Below the pieces are notes generated by a model. That model saw only the letters and a program-made list of their open reading frames with translations. It was not told where the DNA came from and did no database searches. A program made the position numbers and the translations under genes. Source: Streptomyces sp. NBC_01408 (lineage in GTDB: Bacteria; Actinomycetota; Actinomycetes; Streptomycetales; Streptomycetaceae). From it: a stretch of 64,000 bases of DNA. This document shows positions 45,832 to 53,931 of the stretch, in pieces. The first letter of the stretch is position 1. Every line of letters begins with the position of its first letter. The DNA lies in NCBI RefSeq assembly GCF_026340255.1, contig NZ_JAPEPJ010000001.1:3403001-3467000 (forward strand), given 5' to 3'.

Positions 45832-46709
45832 GCGACCGCTCCACGGGCGCCGTCGCACCCGACCTCGCGCAGGACCCCGTACCGGGCACCGGCGCGGACT
45901 CCGCCGCCGGCATCACCGAGGACGCGGCCCCGCACCGCGCCGGGGCCACCCAGCCCGCGCCGCTCGCGGCCCGCGCACGCTTCTTCCCCGCCCTGGCGGC
46001 GGTCTACCGGGCGCAGCTCTCCCGGGCCCGGGTCGCCCGGATCCCGCTGCTGTTCGTGGCCACCTTCCAGTCCGTCGGGATCATGATCCTGATGCGCGGG
46101 GTGGTGGACGGCGGCTCGGAGGCCCGGGCCGTGGTCGCCGGGTCCTCGGTGCTCGTCGTCGCCTTCGTCGCCCTGAACCTGCTCGCCCAGTACTTCGGGC
46201 AGCTGCGGGCCGGCGGCGGACTCGACCACTACGCCACGCTCCCGGTGCCGCCCGCCTCGGTGGTGCTGGGCGCGGCCGCCGCGTACGCCTCCTTCACCCT
46301 GCCGGGCACCCTGGTCACCGCCGTCTTCGGCTGCGTGCTGTTCGGGCTGCCCATGAGCGGGCTGTGGATCCTCGGCGCGGTGGTGCCGCTGGCCGGAGCC
46401 GCGCTGGCCGGGCTCGGGGCAGCGCTGGGGCTGCTGGCGCCCCGCCAGGAGCTGGCCACGCTCGCGGGGCAGCTCGGCATGTCGGCGGCGCTGCTGCTGG
46501 GGGTGCTGCCGCCGGAGCGGATGCCGGACGTCATCGTGTGGACGCGGGACCTGCTGCCGTCGACGTACGGGGTCGAGGCCTTCGCGCGCACCTTCGCCCC
46601 CCATCCGGACTGGGCCGCCGTCCTGCTCGACCTCGGGGTGTGCGCGGCCGTCGGCGTGCTCTCGCTGGCCGTCGCGACATGGGCGTACCGGCGGGCGGCG
46701 GTCCGCTGA
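45828..46709 (+). CDS. ABC-2 type transporter permease
   Basis: A 293-residue membrane component of the exporter encoded just upstream. After a cytoplasmic N-terminus of about 55 residues, six hydrophobic segments are visible. The ABC-2 pattern is supported by YRAQLSRARVARIPLLFVATF, the internal GGGLDHYATLPVPPASVVLG, and the late MPDVIVWTRDLLPSTYGVEAFA. GTG 45828 overlaps the ATPase stop (GTGA), so the two are coupled. Confidence 0.9.
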   Translation: MSDRSTGAVAPDLAQDPVPGTGADSAAGITEDAAPHRAGATQPAPLAARARFFPALAAVYRAQLSRARVARIPLLFVATFQSVGIMILMRGVVDGGSEARAVVAGSSVLVVAFVALNLLAQYFGQLRAGGGLDHYATLPVPPASVVLGAAAAYASFTLPGTLVTAVFGCVLFGLPMSGLWILGAVVPLAGAALAGLGAALGLLAPRQELATLAGQLGMSAALLLGVLPPERMPDVIVWTRDLLPSTYGVEAFARTFAPHPDWAAVLLDLGVCAAVGVLSLAVATWAYRRAAVR

Positions 46710-46752
46710 CGCCCCTGCCGGGAGGCCCCCCTGGTCCAAGACCTGGCACGAT

Positions 46753-47409
46753 GTGAGGGTGACCGAAGCCGTGACCCCTCCCTCCCCTTACGACCCGCCG
46801 CCGCCCCCGCCCGAGAAGCCGGGCGCCGCGTCGGGACGCATCACCGCGCTGGACGTCCGCGACGGTGCCGCCGTGGCCCTGGCGGTCGGGGCGGCCGGTG
46901 TGCTCCTCGCCGTGCTGTGGGCCTGGCTGGCGCCGCGGGCGCAGTACGTCTCCAACGGCGAGGCCGTGTTCCTGCGCAGCAGCGAGAGCGAGGCGCGGAT
47001 CGGCGCCGACGGCACGTTCTTCCTGCTTTCGGTCGCCCTGGGCCTGCTGAGCGCCGGGGCCGTCTTCCTGTGGCGCCGCAAGGGCGGCGTGCCGCTGGTG
47101 ATCGGGCTCGCCGTCGGATCGCTCTTCGCCGCGCTCGTCGGCTGGCGCCTCGGGCTGTGGCTGGGGCCGTCCACCGACCTGCCGACGGCTGCGGCCCGGG
47201 CGGGCAAGGGGGTGCCCTTCGACGCGCCGCTGCAACTGCTCGCCCACGGGGTGCTGCTGACCTGGCCGATGGCCGCGGTCCTGGCCCACCTCGGCCTCAC
47301 GGCCCTGTGGACCCCGCGCGACCCGGCCCCCGTACAGGAGTGGTCGGGCGTCTACCCGCCGCCCCACGTCCACGCGCCTTCGGCTGCGCCGGAGCCCCCG
47401 CGTACCTGA
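46753..47409 (+). CDS. DUF2567-like multi-pass membrane protein
   Basis: A 218-residue actinobacterial membrane protein with a Pro-rich N-terminus and four hydrophobic segments (AAVALAVGAAGVLLAVLWAW, FFLLSVALGLLSAGAVFLW, VIGLAVGSLFAALVGWRLG, VLLTWPMAAVLAHLGLTAL). The RWRLG-like and AQYVSNGEAVFL segments fit DUF2567. No function is known. Start codons GTG 46753 or 46759 are equally possible. A short sequence around its stop (GCGTACCTGACC) recurs about 75 bp downstream, next to the repeat pair. Confidence 0.75.
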   Translation: MRVTEAVTPPSPYDPPPPPPEKPGAASGRITALDVRDGAAVALAVGAAGVLLAVLWAWLAPRAQYVSNGEAVFLRSSESEARIGADGTFFLLSVALGLLSAGAVFLWRRKGGVPLVIGLAVGSLFAALVGWRLGLWLGPSTDLPTAAARAGKGVPFDAPLQLLAHGVLLTWPMAAVLAHLGLTALWTPRDPAPVQEWSGVYPPPHVHAPSAAPEPPRT

Positions 47410-47505
47410 CCCCCTCCGGGGTGGGCGGGGCCGTGGGCGGGTGCCGCGCTGCGTCCTGGGGCTCCGCCTCGCCCCTGCGTACCTGACCCTGACCCGCCGT
47501 CTCCC

Positions 47506-47640
47506 GGGGCTCCGCCCCAGACCCCGCGCCTCAAACGCCGGCGGGGCTGGATTTTGGCTGATGCCGTCCCTTGGCCGGGCTGGAGGCCCGGAGGGCAAAT
47601 CCAGCCCCGCCGGCGTTTGAGGCGCGGGGGCGGAGCCCCC
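47506..47640. repeat. Head-to-head repeat pair between DUF2567-like gene and ybaK
   Basis: Left copy 47506-47554 and right copy 47597-47640, in opposite orientations with about 45 bp between them, each including the GGGGCTCCGCCCC-type palindrome (the right copy as GGGGGCGGAGCCCCC). They lie between convergent genes in an area of about 250 bp that holds no other feature. Confidence 0.85.
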
Positions 47641-47660
47641 GACAGCGGCGCGGCAGATGG

Positions 47661-48155
47661 CTACCGGCGGGCGATCGGGGCCAGGACGGCCCCCGTCAGG
47701 GAGACCAGGTCCGCCGGGGACAGCTCGATCTCCAGGCCGCGGCGGCCGGCCGAGACGCAGATCGTGGCCTGGCCGGAGGCAGACGCGTCGAGCACCGTGC
47801 GCAGGCGCTTGCGCTGGCCCAGCGGGGAGATGCCGCCGAGGACGTACCCCGTGGTGCGCTCCGCCAGCGCCGGGTCGGCCATCGCCGCCCGTTTGCCGCC
47901 CACCGCCGAGGCCAGGGCCTTCAGGTCCAGCGAGCCCGAGACCGGGACCACCGCCACCGTCAGCACCCCGTCCACGTCGGTCACCAGGGTCTTGAAGACC
48001 TGCGTGGGGGAGACGCCCATTGCCTCGGCCGCCTCCTCGCCGTACGAGGGATGCGCCGGGTCGTGCTCGTAGGCGTGGGTGGTGAAGGGGACGCCCGTCG
48101 CCGTCAGGGCGACGATCGCCGGGGTCCCGGCCGCCTGCTTCGACTTCTTCGCCAT
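47661..48155 (-). CDS. ybaK: YbaK/EbsC-type aminoacyl-tRNA deacylase
   Basis: A 164-residue single-domain protein of the YbaK family, which hydrolyses Cys-tRNA-Pro and related mischarged tRNAs. Motifs include VFKTLVTDVDG (with the conserved Lys), VVPVSGSLDLKALA, TGYVLGGISPLGQ and the closing SPADLVSLTGA. The ATG at 48155 gives the usual MAKKSKQ-type start; the frame is open to 48191. It follows the LON-domain gene by 13 nt on the same strand and probably shares its transcript. Confidence 0.92.
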   Translation of the reverse strand: MAKKSKQAAGTPAIVALTATGVPFTTHAYEHDPAHPSYGEEAAEAMGVSPTQVFKTLVTDVDGVLTVAVVPVSGSLDLKALASAVGGKRAAMADPALAERTTGYVLGGISPLGQRKRLRTVLDASASGQATICVSAGRRGLEIELSPADLVSLTGAVLAPIARR

Positions 48156-48168
48156 CGCTGCGGCCCCG

Positions 48169-48906
48169 TCAGTTCGGGCTCGTCGGAGCACGGGTCAGGT
48201 CCACCGCGGGCAGCGACGGCAGGTGGCGGATCACCGCGGTCTCCGTCCGCAGCAGCTTCAGTTCCTCCGCGAGCCGCGTCGCCGTGTCCGGGGCCTGGAG
48301 CAGCCGCTGCTTGGCCGGGATGTCCAGCACGGCGGCCGCCGCCACCAGGTATGAGACCACCGACGGCTCGTCGGGCAGGTCCGCGCCCGTCAGGGACCGC
48401 TCCCGGGCGCCCGCGAGGCGCTTCTGGTAGGCGCGGAAGGCCCGCAGGACCCCCTCGGCCAGCGCCCCCGCGCCCTCGCCCGCGTCCTCCGGGAGCTCTT
48501 CCAGCTCCGCGGTCAGGAAGGGGCCCGAGGAGTCCACGGACAGCAGCCGCACCCGGGCCGTACCGGTGGCCAGGACCTCGAAGCTGCCGTCTTCCCGTTC
48601 CCGGATCGTCGCCGCGTCCGCGATGCAGCCCACCCGGTGGAACGCCTGGATCGGGTCCGCGCCGAAGCCCGCGGCGGGCCCCCGTTCGGGGACGGCCGTC
48701 TGGTCGGGAAGGCCCGGTGCGGTCGGGGCCACCTCCCGGCCGTCGCGGATCGCGACGACCGCGAAACGGCGCGGCTCGTCCTCGCCCGTCTTCAGCAGCT
48801 CGCGCATCATGGCGCGATAACGCTCCTCGAAGATGTTCAGCGGGAGGACGAGTCCCGGGAACAGCACCGAGTTCAGCGGGAAGAGGGGCAGACGAACCGT
48901 GGTCAC
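48169..48906 (-). CDS. LON N-terminal domain protein
   Basis: A 245-residue protein consisting of the LON substrate-binding domain (PF02190 type) without the ATPase or protease parts. The family start LPLFPLNSVLFPGLVLPLNIFEERYRAMM is clear, and further motifs are GCIADAATI and GTARVRLLSVD. Such stand-alone proteins occur widely in actinobacteria; a function is not established. The GTG start at 48906 is followed by a conserved TTVRLPLFPL segment. It heads a two-gene unit with ybaK. Confidence 0.9.
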   Translation of the reverse strand: MTTVRLPLFPLNSVLFPGLVLPLNIFEERYRAMMRELLKTGEDEPRRFAVVAIRDGREVAPTAPGLPDQTAVPERGPAAGFGADPIQAFHRVGCIADAATIREREDGSFEVLATGTARVRLLSVDSSGPFLTAELEELPEDAGEGAGALAEGVLRAFRAYQKRLAGARERSLTGADLPDEPSVVSYLVAAAAVLDIPAKQRLLQAPDTATRLAEELKLLRTETAVIRHLPSLPAVDLTRAPTSPN

Positions 48907-49003
48907 GAGGCACAGGGTAATGGCCGGGAGGCGAGGGGGTGTCCCGGGGACCGGGGTCGGATCACCCCGGGCCCGGCCCTGATCCCCGGGACACCCCCAC
49001 CCG

Positions 49004-50599
49004 TCACCCCCGCCTCAGCAGGCGCGAGGCCCCGGCCGCCACCGTCGTGGCCAGGATCCACCCCAGCAGGACGAGGGCGGCCGCGCCCCACTGCCAGCCG
49101 CCCTTCACCTGCCACTGGCCCTCCTGGCCGAGATCGATCACCGGGAGCAGCAGGTCCAGGGCGTACAGGGCGGCGTTCCACTGCCGGTGCTCGTCCGCCT
49201 TGATCGGCGGCGGGTCGAGCTGGGAGAACAGCAGGGCCCCCGCCGCCCACAGGACCGCCATCCACAGGGCGGCCCGGCCCGGGCGGTACCCGTAGACCAC
49301 CGTCCAGTCCTGGACGTAGCCCCAGGCCGTGGCCGCCGGTGACAGGGTGGTCCGGCGCCGCCGCTGCTTGGCCAGCAGCACCTCGCGGGCGTCCGCGTCC
49401 TCGCCGCTGGCCCGCAGGACGGCGGCGAGGCGCTCGTACGGCTCCGGCGAGTACTCCGTGGTGGCCGCCTCGACCCACTCCAGGCGGCGCGACAGCGGGA
49501 AGTGGCCGCGGGGCGCGAGGTTCTCGTAGACGAAGCCCTCGATGGAGACCCCGCCCGGGCCGGGCCAGCTCGTGGAGGTGTCGACCAGCTTGACCACCTT
49601 GGCCCCCGACACCACCACCCGCCCGCGCTCGGGCCGCTCGCCCACGAAACGGAACTCGGGGGTCTGGATCCGGCGCAGGGAGACCTCCTGCTCGGCGGTG
49701 AGCACGAACCGCGCGCCGTAGAAGTCGATGGCGTCGCCGAAGCGGCCGTCGTCCAGCCGCAGCCCGCCCCGGCACTCGAAGCGCTGCGCCCGCTGGCCGC
49801 GCGTAGGCGTCGTCCCCAGCCCGTACGGGGGAGTGGAGGAGTTCGTGCCGGGTACGTAGTCCAGCGCGATGGAGGTCAGGTACAGGGTCCGCTCCACGGT
49901 CAGCTGCGGGGCGTTCAGCGCGTACTTCCCGTACGGGTTGCGCAGGCGGGCCCCGCGCAGGTTCATCGACACCCCGACCTTGGCCCCGCGCAGGCTCACC
50001 TCCCCGTACGTCTCCAGCAGCTCGCCCTGGAAGTCCTGCGCCACCGACATCCCGTCCGCGGCGATCGCCCGGCCCTTGGCGTCCCGCTGCACCACGGCCT
50101 GGCTGATCAGCAGGTCGGTGCCGATCTGCGCGTCGGTCAGCCGCACGCCCCGGGCCACCCGGCAGCGCGGCAGGTGCAGATCGCCCTCGGTGTGCAGGCG
50201 CGCCGCCTCCAGGCGGGGGATCGCGCAGTTCACCAGCCGCAGCGTGCCGAAGCGGGTCTCGGACAGCTGGATCTCGCTGTCGAAGCGGCAGGACTGGAGC
50301 TCCACGTACGGGTCCACCGTGCCGCCCGACAGGTCGAGCCGCCCCGTGATCCGCGTACCGCGCAGCTTCAGCGAGGCCACCCGGCCCGGTACCGGAGGCG
50401 GTCCGTGGAGCAGCAGCAGCGCCACCACCTGGGCGCGGACACTGCGCTCGGGGCCCCAGACCCGGTCGGCATGCGGATCGTCCCCGTCCGCACGGCGGAC
50501 GCTCAGATCGCAGACGCCGCCCGTGCGGAAGGCGTTCCACATGCGGCGCTCGGCATCCGTGAGGTCCGCCGGTTCCTCACCGGCGCGTGCCTCGGTCAT
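49004..50599 (-). CDS. Beta-helix repeat membrane protein with C-terminal pore-like segment
   Basis: A 531-residue protein. Residues about 70-370 are built from repeating beta-strand turns such as LKLRGTRITGRLDLSG, VSLRGAKVGVSMNLRGARL and LRLDDGRFGDAIDFYGARF, like pentapeptide or right-handed beta-helix repeats. The C-terminal 110 residues have a transmembrane helix (AALWMAVLWAAGALLFS), a re-entrant-like stretch WNAALYALDLLLPVIDLG, and a second helix (AAALVLLGWILATTVAAGA), an arrangement like two-helix ion channels. Relatives are sometimes labelled membrane-associated oxidoreductase, for which I see no motif. ATG 50599 follows GGAGGGGGG; it is divergent from hisD. Confidence 0.75.
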   Translation of the reverse strand: MTEARAGEEPADLTDAERRMWNAFRTGGVCDLSVRRADGDDPHADRVWGPERSVRAQVVALLLLHGPPPVPGRVASLKLRGTRITGRLDLSGGTVDPYVELQSCRFDSEIQLSETRFGTLRLVNCAIPRLEAARLHTEGDLHLPRCRVARGVRLTDAQIGTDLLISQAVVQRDAKGRAIAADGMSVAQDFQGELLETYGEVSLRGAKVGVSMNLRGARLRNPYGKYALNAPQLTVERTLYLTSIALDYVPGTNSSTPPYGLGTTPTRGQRAQRFECRGGLRLDDGRFGDAIDFYGARFVLTAEQEVSLRRIQTPEFRFVGERPERGRVVVSGAKVVKLVDTSTSWPGPGGVSIEGFVYENLAPRGHFPLSRRLEWVEAATTEYSPEPYERLAAVLRASGEDADAREVLLAKQRRRRTTLSPAATAWGYVQDWTVVYGYRPGRAALWMAVLWAAGALLFSQLDPPPIKADEHRQWNAALYALDLLLPVIDLGQEGQWQVKGGWQWGAAALVLLGWILATTVAAGASRLLRRG

Positions 50600-50681
50600 G
50601 GCGGCCCCCCTCCGCGTCACTTTCACGTATCCGAAAAAGATCTATGAGGAACGCTAACGGGGACCTGTGACATGCGGGGCA

Positions 50682-50700
50682 TGTATCAGCCAGTGATACA
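50682..50700. promoter_or_regulatory. Inverted repeat in the hisD promoter region
   Basis: TGTATCA-GCCAG-TGATACA, perfect 7-bp arms with a 5-nt spacer, 40-58 bp before the hisD start and between divergent genes. It looks like a dimeric regulator operator. It is AT-rich relative to its surroundings, which makes chance less likely. Confidence 0.5.
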
Positions 50701-50739
50701 GGAGAACGGCGGCGCGAAAGGGTCTGAGAGAATTGGGGG

Positions 50740-52062
50740 GTGATCTCTCGTATCGACCTGCGCGGTGACGCCCTCCCCGAGGGCGGCGCCCTGCGCGATC
50801 TGCTGCCCCGTGCCGAGTTCGACGTAGAAGCTGCCCTGGAGAAGGTGCGGCCCATCTGCGAGGACGTCCATCATCGTGGCACGGCGGCGCTGATCGAGTA
50901 CGCGCAGAAGTTCGACGGGGTCGAGCTCTCGCAGGTCCGGGTACCCGCGGAGGCCATCAAGGCCGCCCTGGAGCAGCTGGACCCGGCCGTCCGCGCCGCC
51001 CTGGAGGAGTCGATCCGGCGCGCCCGGACCGTGCACCGCAACCAGCGCCGCACCGAGCACACCACCCAGGTGGTCCCCGGTGGCACCGTGACCGAGAAGT
51101 GGGTTCCGGTGGAGCGCGTGGGGCTGTACGCCCCGGGCGGGCGTTCCGTGTACCCGTCGTCCGTCGTCATGAACGTGGTGCCCGCTCAGGAGGCCGGAGT
51201 CGAGTCCATCGCGCTCGCCTCGCCGCCGCAGAAGGAGTTCGGCGGGCTGCCGCACCCCACGATCCTCGCCGCGTGCGCGCTGCTCGGCGTGGACGAGGTG
51301 TACGCGGCCGGCGGGGCCCAGGCCGTCGCGATGTTCGCGTACGGGACCGAGGAGTGCCTGCCCTCCAACATGGTGACCGGCCCCGGCAACATCTGGGTCG
51401 CCGCGGCCAAGCGCTACTTCACCGGCAAGATCGGCATCGACACCGAGGCCGGCCCGACCGAGATCGCCGTCCTCGCGGACTCCACCGCCGACCCCGTGCA
51501 CGTGGCCGCCGACCTGATCAGCCAGGCCGAGCACGACCCGCTGGCCGCCGCCGTCCTCGTCACGGACTCCGCGGAGCTCGCGGACGCCGTCGAGAAGGAG
51601 CTGGAGCCGCAGGTCGCCGCGACCAAGCACGTCGAGGACCGGATCAAGCCGGCGCTGGCGGGCAAGCAGTCCGCGATCGTGCTGGTCGACAGCCTGGAGG
51701 ACGGCCTCAAGGTCGTCGACGCGTACGGCGCCGAGCACCTGGAGATCCAGACCGCCGACGCCGCCGCCTGGGCCGCCCGCGTACGCAACGCCGGCGCGAT
51801 CTTCGTCGGCCCGTGGGCCCCCGTCTCCCTCGGCGACTACTGCGCCGGGTCGAACCACGTGCTGCCCACCGGCGGCTGCGCCTGCCACTCCTCCGGCCTG
51901 TCCGTGCAGTCCTTCCTGCGCGGCATCCACATCGTCGACTACACGCGCGACGCCCTCGCCGAGGTCACCCACCACGTGGTGACGCTCGCCGAGGCCGAGG
52001 ACCTGCCCGCGCACGGCGCCGCCCTCAAGGCGCGCTTCGGGTGGAAGGTGCCGACCGTATGA
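50740..52062 (+). CDS. hisD: Histidinol dehydrogenase HisD
   Basis: HisD catalyses the last two steps of histidine synthesis, oxidising L-histidinol to L-histidine with NAD and zinc. The 440 residues fit the family. Visible motifs are [46 protein letters not shown] and [14 protein letters not shown], with the zinc-binding and catalytic His/Glu residues in these segments and in [13 protein letters not shown]. It opens the his operon and overlaps hisC by 4 nt. Confidence 0.97.
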   Translation: MISRIDLRGDALPEGGALRDLLPRAEFDVEAALEKVRPICEDVHHRGTAALIEYAQKFDGVELSQVRVPAEAIKAALEQLDPAVRAALEESIRRARTVHRNQRRTEHTTQVVPGGTVTEKWVPVERVGLYAPGGRSVYPSSVVMNVVPAQEAGVESIALASPPQKEFGGLPHPTILAACALLGVDEVYAAGGAQAVAMFAYGTEECLPSNMVTGPGNIWVAAAKRYFTGKIGIDTEAGPTEIAVLADSTADPVHVAADLISQAEHDPLAAAVLVTDSAELADAVEKELEPQVAATKHVEDRIKPALAGKQSAIVLVDSLEDGLKVVDAYGAEHLEIQTADAAAWAARVRNAGAIFVGPWAPVSLGDYCAGSNHVLPTGGCACHSSGLSVQSFLRGIHIVDYTRDALAEVTHHVVTLAEAEDLPAHGAALKARFGWKVPTV

Positions 52063-53171
52063 CCAGCATCGGCATCGACGACCTCCCCATCCGGGACGAG
52101 CTGCGCGGCAAGACCCCGTACGGCGCCCCGCAGCTGGACGTGCCCGTCCAGCTGAACACGAACGAGAACCCGTACGAGCTCCCCGCGGAGCTCGTGGCGC
52201 GGATCGCCGAGCGCGTTGCGGACGCCGCCCGCACCCTCAACCGCTACCCCGACCGGGACGCGGTCGAGCTGCGCACCGAGCTGGCCGCCTACCTCACCCG
52301 TACGGGCAAGCACCCGGTCGCGCGGGAGAACGTATGGGCCGCCAACGGCTCCAACGAGGTCATCCAGCAGCTGCTGCAGACCTTCGGCGGACCCGGCCGC
52401 ACCGCGATCGGCTTCGAGCCCTCCTACTCGATGCACGCGCTGATCTCGCGCGGCACCGGCACCGGCTGGATCTCCGGCCCGCGCCGGGAGGACTTCACCA
52501 TCGACGTACAGGCGGCGGAGCAGGCCATCGCCGAGAACGCGCCCGACGTCGTCTTCATCACCTCCCCCAACAACCCCACGGGCACCGCGGTCGAGGCCGA
52601 GACGGTCCTCGCCCTCTACGAGGCCGCGCAGGCGGCCAAGCCCTCCCTGGTGATCGTGGACGAGGCGTACGTGGAGTTCAGCCACCGCGACTCGCTGCTG
52701 CCCCTCATCGAGGGCCGCCCGAACCTGGTGGTCTCCCGGACCATGTCCAAGGCCTTCGGCGCCGCCGGCCTGCGCCTGGGCTACCTGGCCGCGCACCCCG
52801 CCGTCGTCGACGCCGTCCAGCTGGTGCGCCTGCCGTACCACCTGTCGGCCGTCACCCAGGCGACCGCGCTCGCCGCGCTGGAGCACACCGACACCCTGCT
52901 CGGCTACGTCGAGCAGCTCAAGGCCGAGCGCGACCGCCTGGTCGTGGAACTGCGGGCCATCGGCTACGAGGTCACCGAGTCCGACGCGAACTTCATCCAG
53001 TTCGGGAAGTTCGAGGATTCGCACACCGCCTGGCAGAAGATCCTCGACCAGGGCGTCCTGGTCCGTGACAACGGCGTACCGGGCTGGCTGCGGGTCACCG
53101 CCGGCACCCCGGCCGAGAACGACGCGTTCCTGGAAGCGGTTCGCGCACTGAAGAAGGAGCAGCAGGCATGA
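52059..53171 (+). CDS. hisC: Histidinol-phosphate aminotransferase HisC
   Basis: This PLP-dependent class I/II aminotransferase makes histidinol phosphate from imidazole-acetol phosphate and glutamate. The 370 residues show [12 protein letters not shown], the cofactor region [31 protein letters not shown], and the Schiff-base Lys in [19 protein letters not shown] 52059 overlaps the hisD stop and its own stop overlaps hisB, so hisD-hisC-hisB are probably translationally coupled. Confidence 0.96.
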   Translation: MTSIGIDDLPIRDELRGKTPYGAPQLDVPVQLNTNENPYELPAELVARIAERVADAARTLNRYPDRDAVELRTELAAYLTRTGKHPVARENVWAANGSNEVIQQLLQTFGGPGRTAIGFEPSYSMHALISRGTGTGWISGPRREDFTIDVQAAEQAIAENAPDVVFITSPNNPTGTAVEAETVLALYEAAQAAKPSLVIVDEAYVEFSHRDSLLPLIEGRPNLVVSRTMSKAFGAAGLRLGYLAAHPAVVDAVQLVRLPYHLSAVTQATALAALEHTDTLLGYVEQLKAERDRLVVELRAIGYEVTESDANFIQFGKFEDSHTAWQKILDQGVLVRDNGVPGWLRVTAGTPAENDAFLEAVRALKKEQQA

Positions 53172-53761
53172 GCCGCATCGGACGGGTCGAACGGACCACG
53201 AAGGAGACCTCGGTCGTCGTCGAGATAAACCTCGACGGCACCGGCAAGGTCGACGTCTCGACGGGCGTGGGCTTCTTCGACCACATGCTCGACCAGCTCG
53301 GCCGCCACGGCCTCTTCGACCTCACCGTCAAGACCGACGGCGACCTGCACATCGACACCCACCACACCATCGAGGACACCGCCCTCGCGCTCGGCGCCGC
53401 CTTCAAGCAGGCCCTCGGCGACAAGGTGGGCATCTACCGCTTCGGCAACTGCACCGTGCCGCTCGACGAGTCCCTCGCCCAGGTGACCGTCGACCTCTCC
53501 GGCCGCCCGTACCTGGTGCACACCGAGCCCGAGAACATGGCGCCGATGATCGGCAGCTACGACACGACGATGACCCGGCACATCTTCGAGTCGTTCGTCG
53601 CGCAGGCCCAGATCGCGCTGCACATCCACGTCCCGTACGGCCGCAACGCCCACCACATCGTGGAGTGCCAGTTCAAGGCCCTCGCCCGCGCCCTGCGGTA
53701 CGCCGCAGAGTTCGACCCGCGCGCGGCCGGCATCCTTCCCTCCACGAAGGGCGCCCTCTAA
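53168..53761 (+). CDS. hisB: Imidazoleglycerol-phosphate dehydratase HisB
   Basis: This manganese enzyme dehydrates imidazole-glycerol phosphate to imidazole-acetol phosphate. The 197 residues correspond to the monofunctional form, without the histidinol phosphatase domain of enterobacteria. The duplicated metal-binding His motifs are present: [14 protein letters not shown] with DTHHTIEDT, and MTRHIFESF with GRNAHHIVE. It is followed after 2 nt by a small membrane protein gene. Confidence 0.97.
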   Translation: MSRIGRVERTTKETSVVVEINLDGTGKVDVSTGVGFFDHMLDQLGRHGLFDLTVKTDGDLHIDTHHTIEDTALALGAAFKQALGDKVGIYRFGNCTVPLDESLAQVTVDLSGRPYLVHTEPENMAPMIGSYDTTMTRHIFESFVAQAQIALHIHVPYGRNAHHIVECQFKALARALRYAAEFDPRAAGILPSTKGAL

Positions 53762-53763
53762 CC

Positions 53764-53931
53764 GTGACCGGGCTCAACACCATCCTCATCGTCCTCGGCC
53801 TGTTCCTGGCCGGCGGCTTCTACTCCTTCCAGAAGCAGCAGATGCCCAAGTCGGTCGTCATCCTGCTCGCCATCGGCTCCGTGATGTGCCTCGCCGCCGG
53901 AGTCCTGCGCATCCAAGGAATCTGGGATTGA
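53764..53931 (+). CDS. Small two-helix membrane protein in the his operon
   Basis: A 55-residue protein with two hydrophobic segments (NTILIVLGLFLAGGFYSF and VVILLAIGSVMCLAAGVL) joined by a short charged turn (QKQQMPKS). GTG 53764 lies 2 nt after the hisB stop. I recall similar short membrane genes between hisB and hisH in Streptomyces; no function is known. The TnpB element begins at its stop codon, so the 3' end is probably intact but directly abuts the insertion. Confidence 0.75.
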   Translation: MTGLNTILIVLGLFLAGGFYSFQKQQMPKSVVILLAIGSVMCLAAGVLRIQGIWD

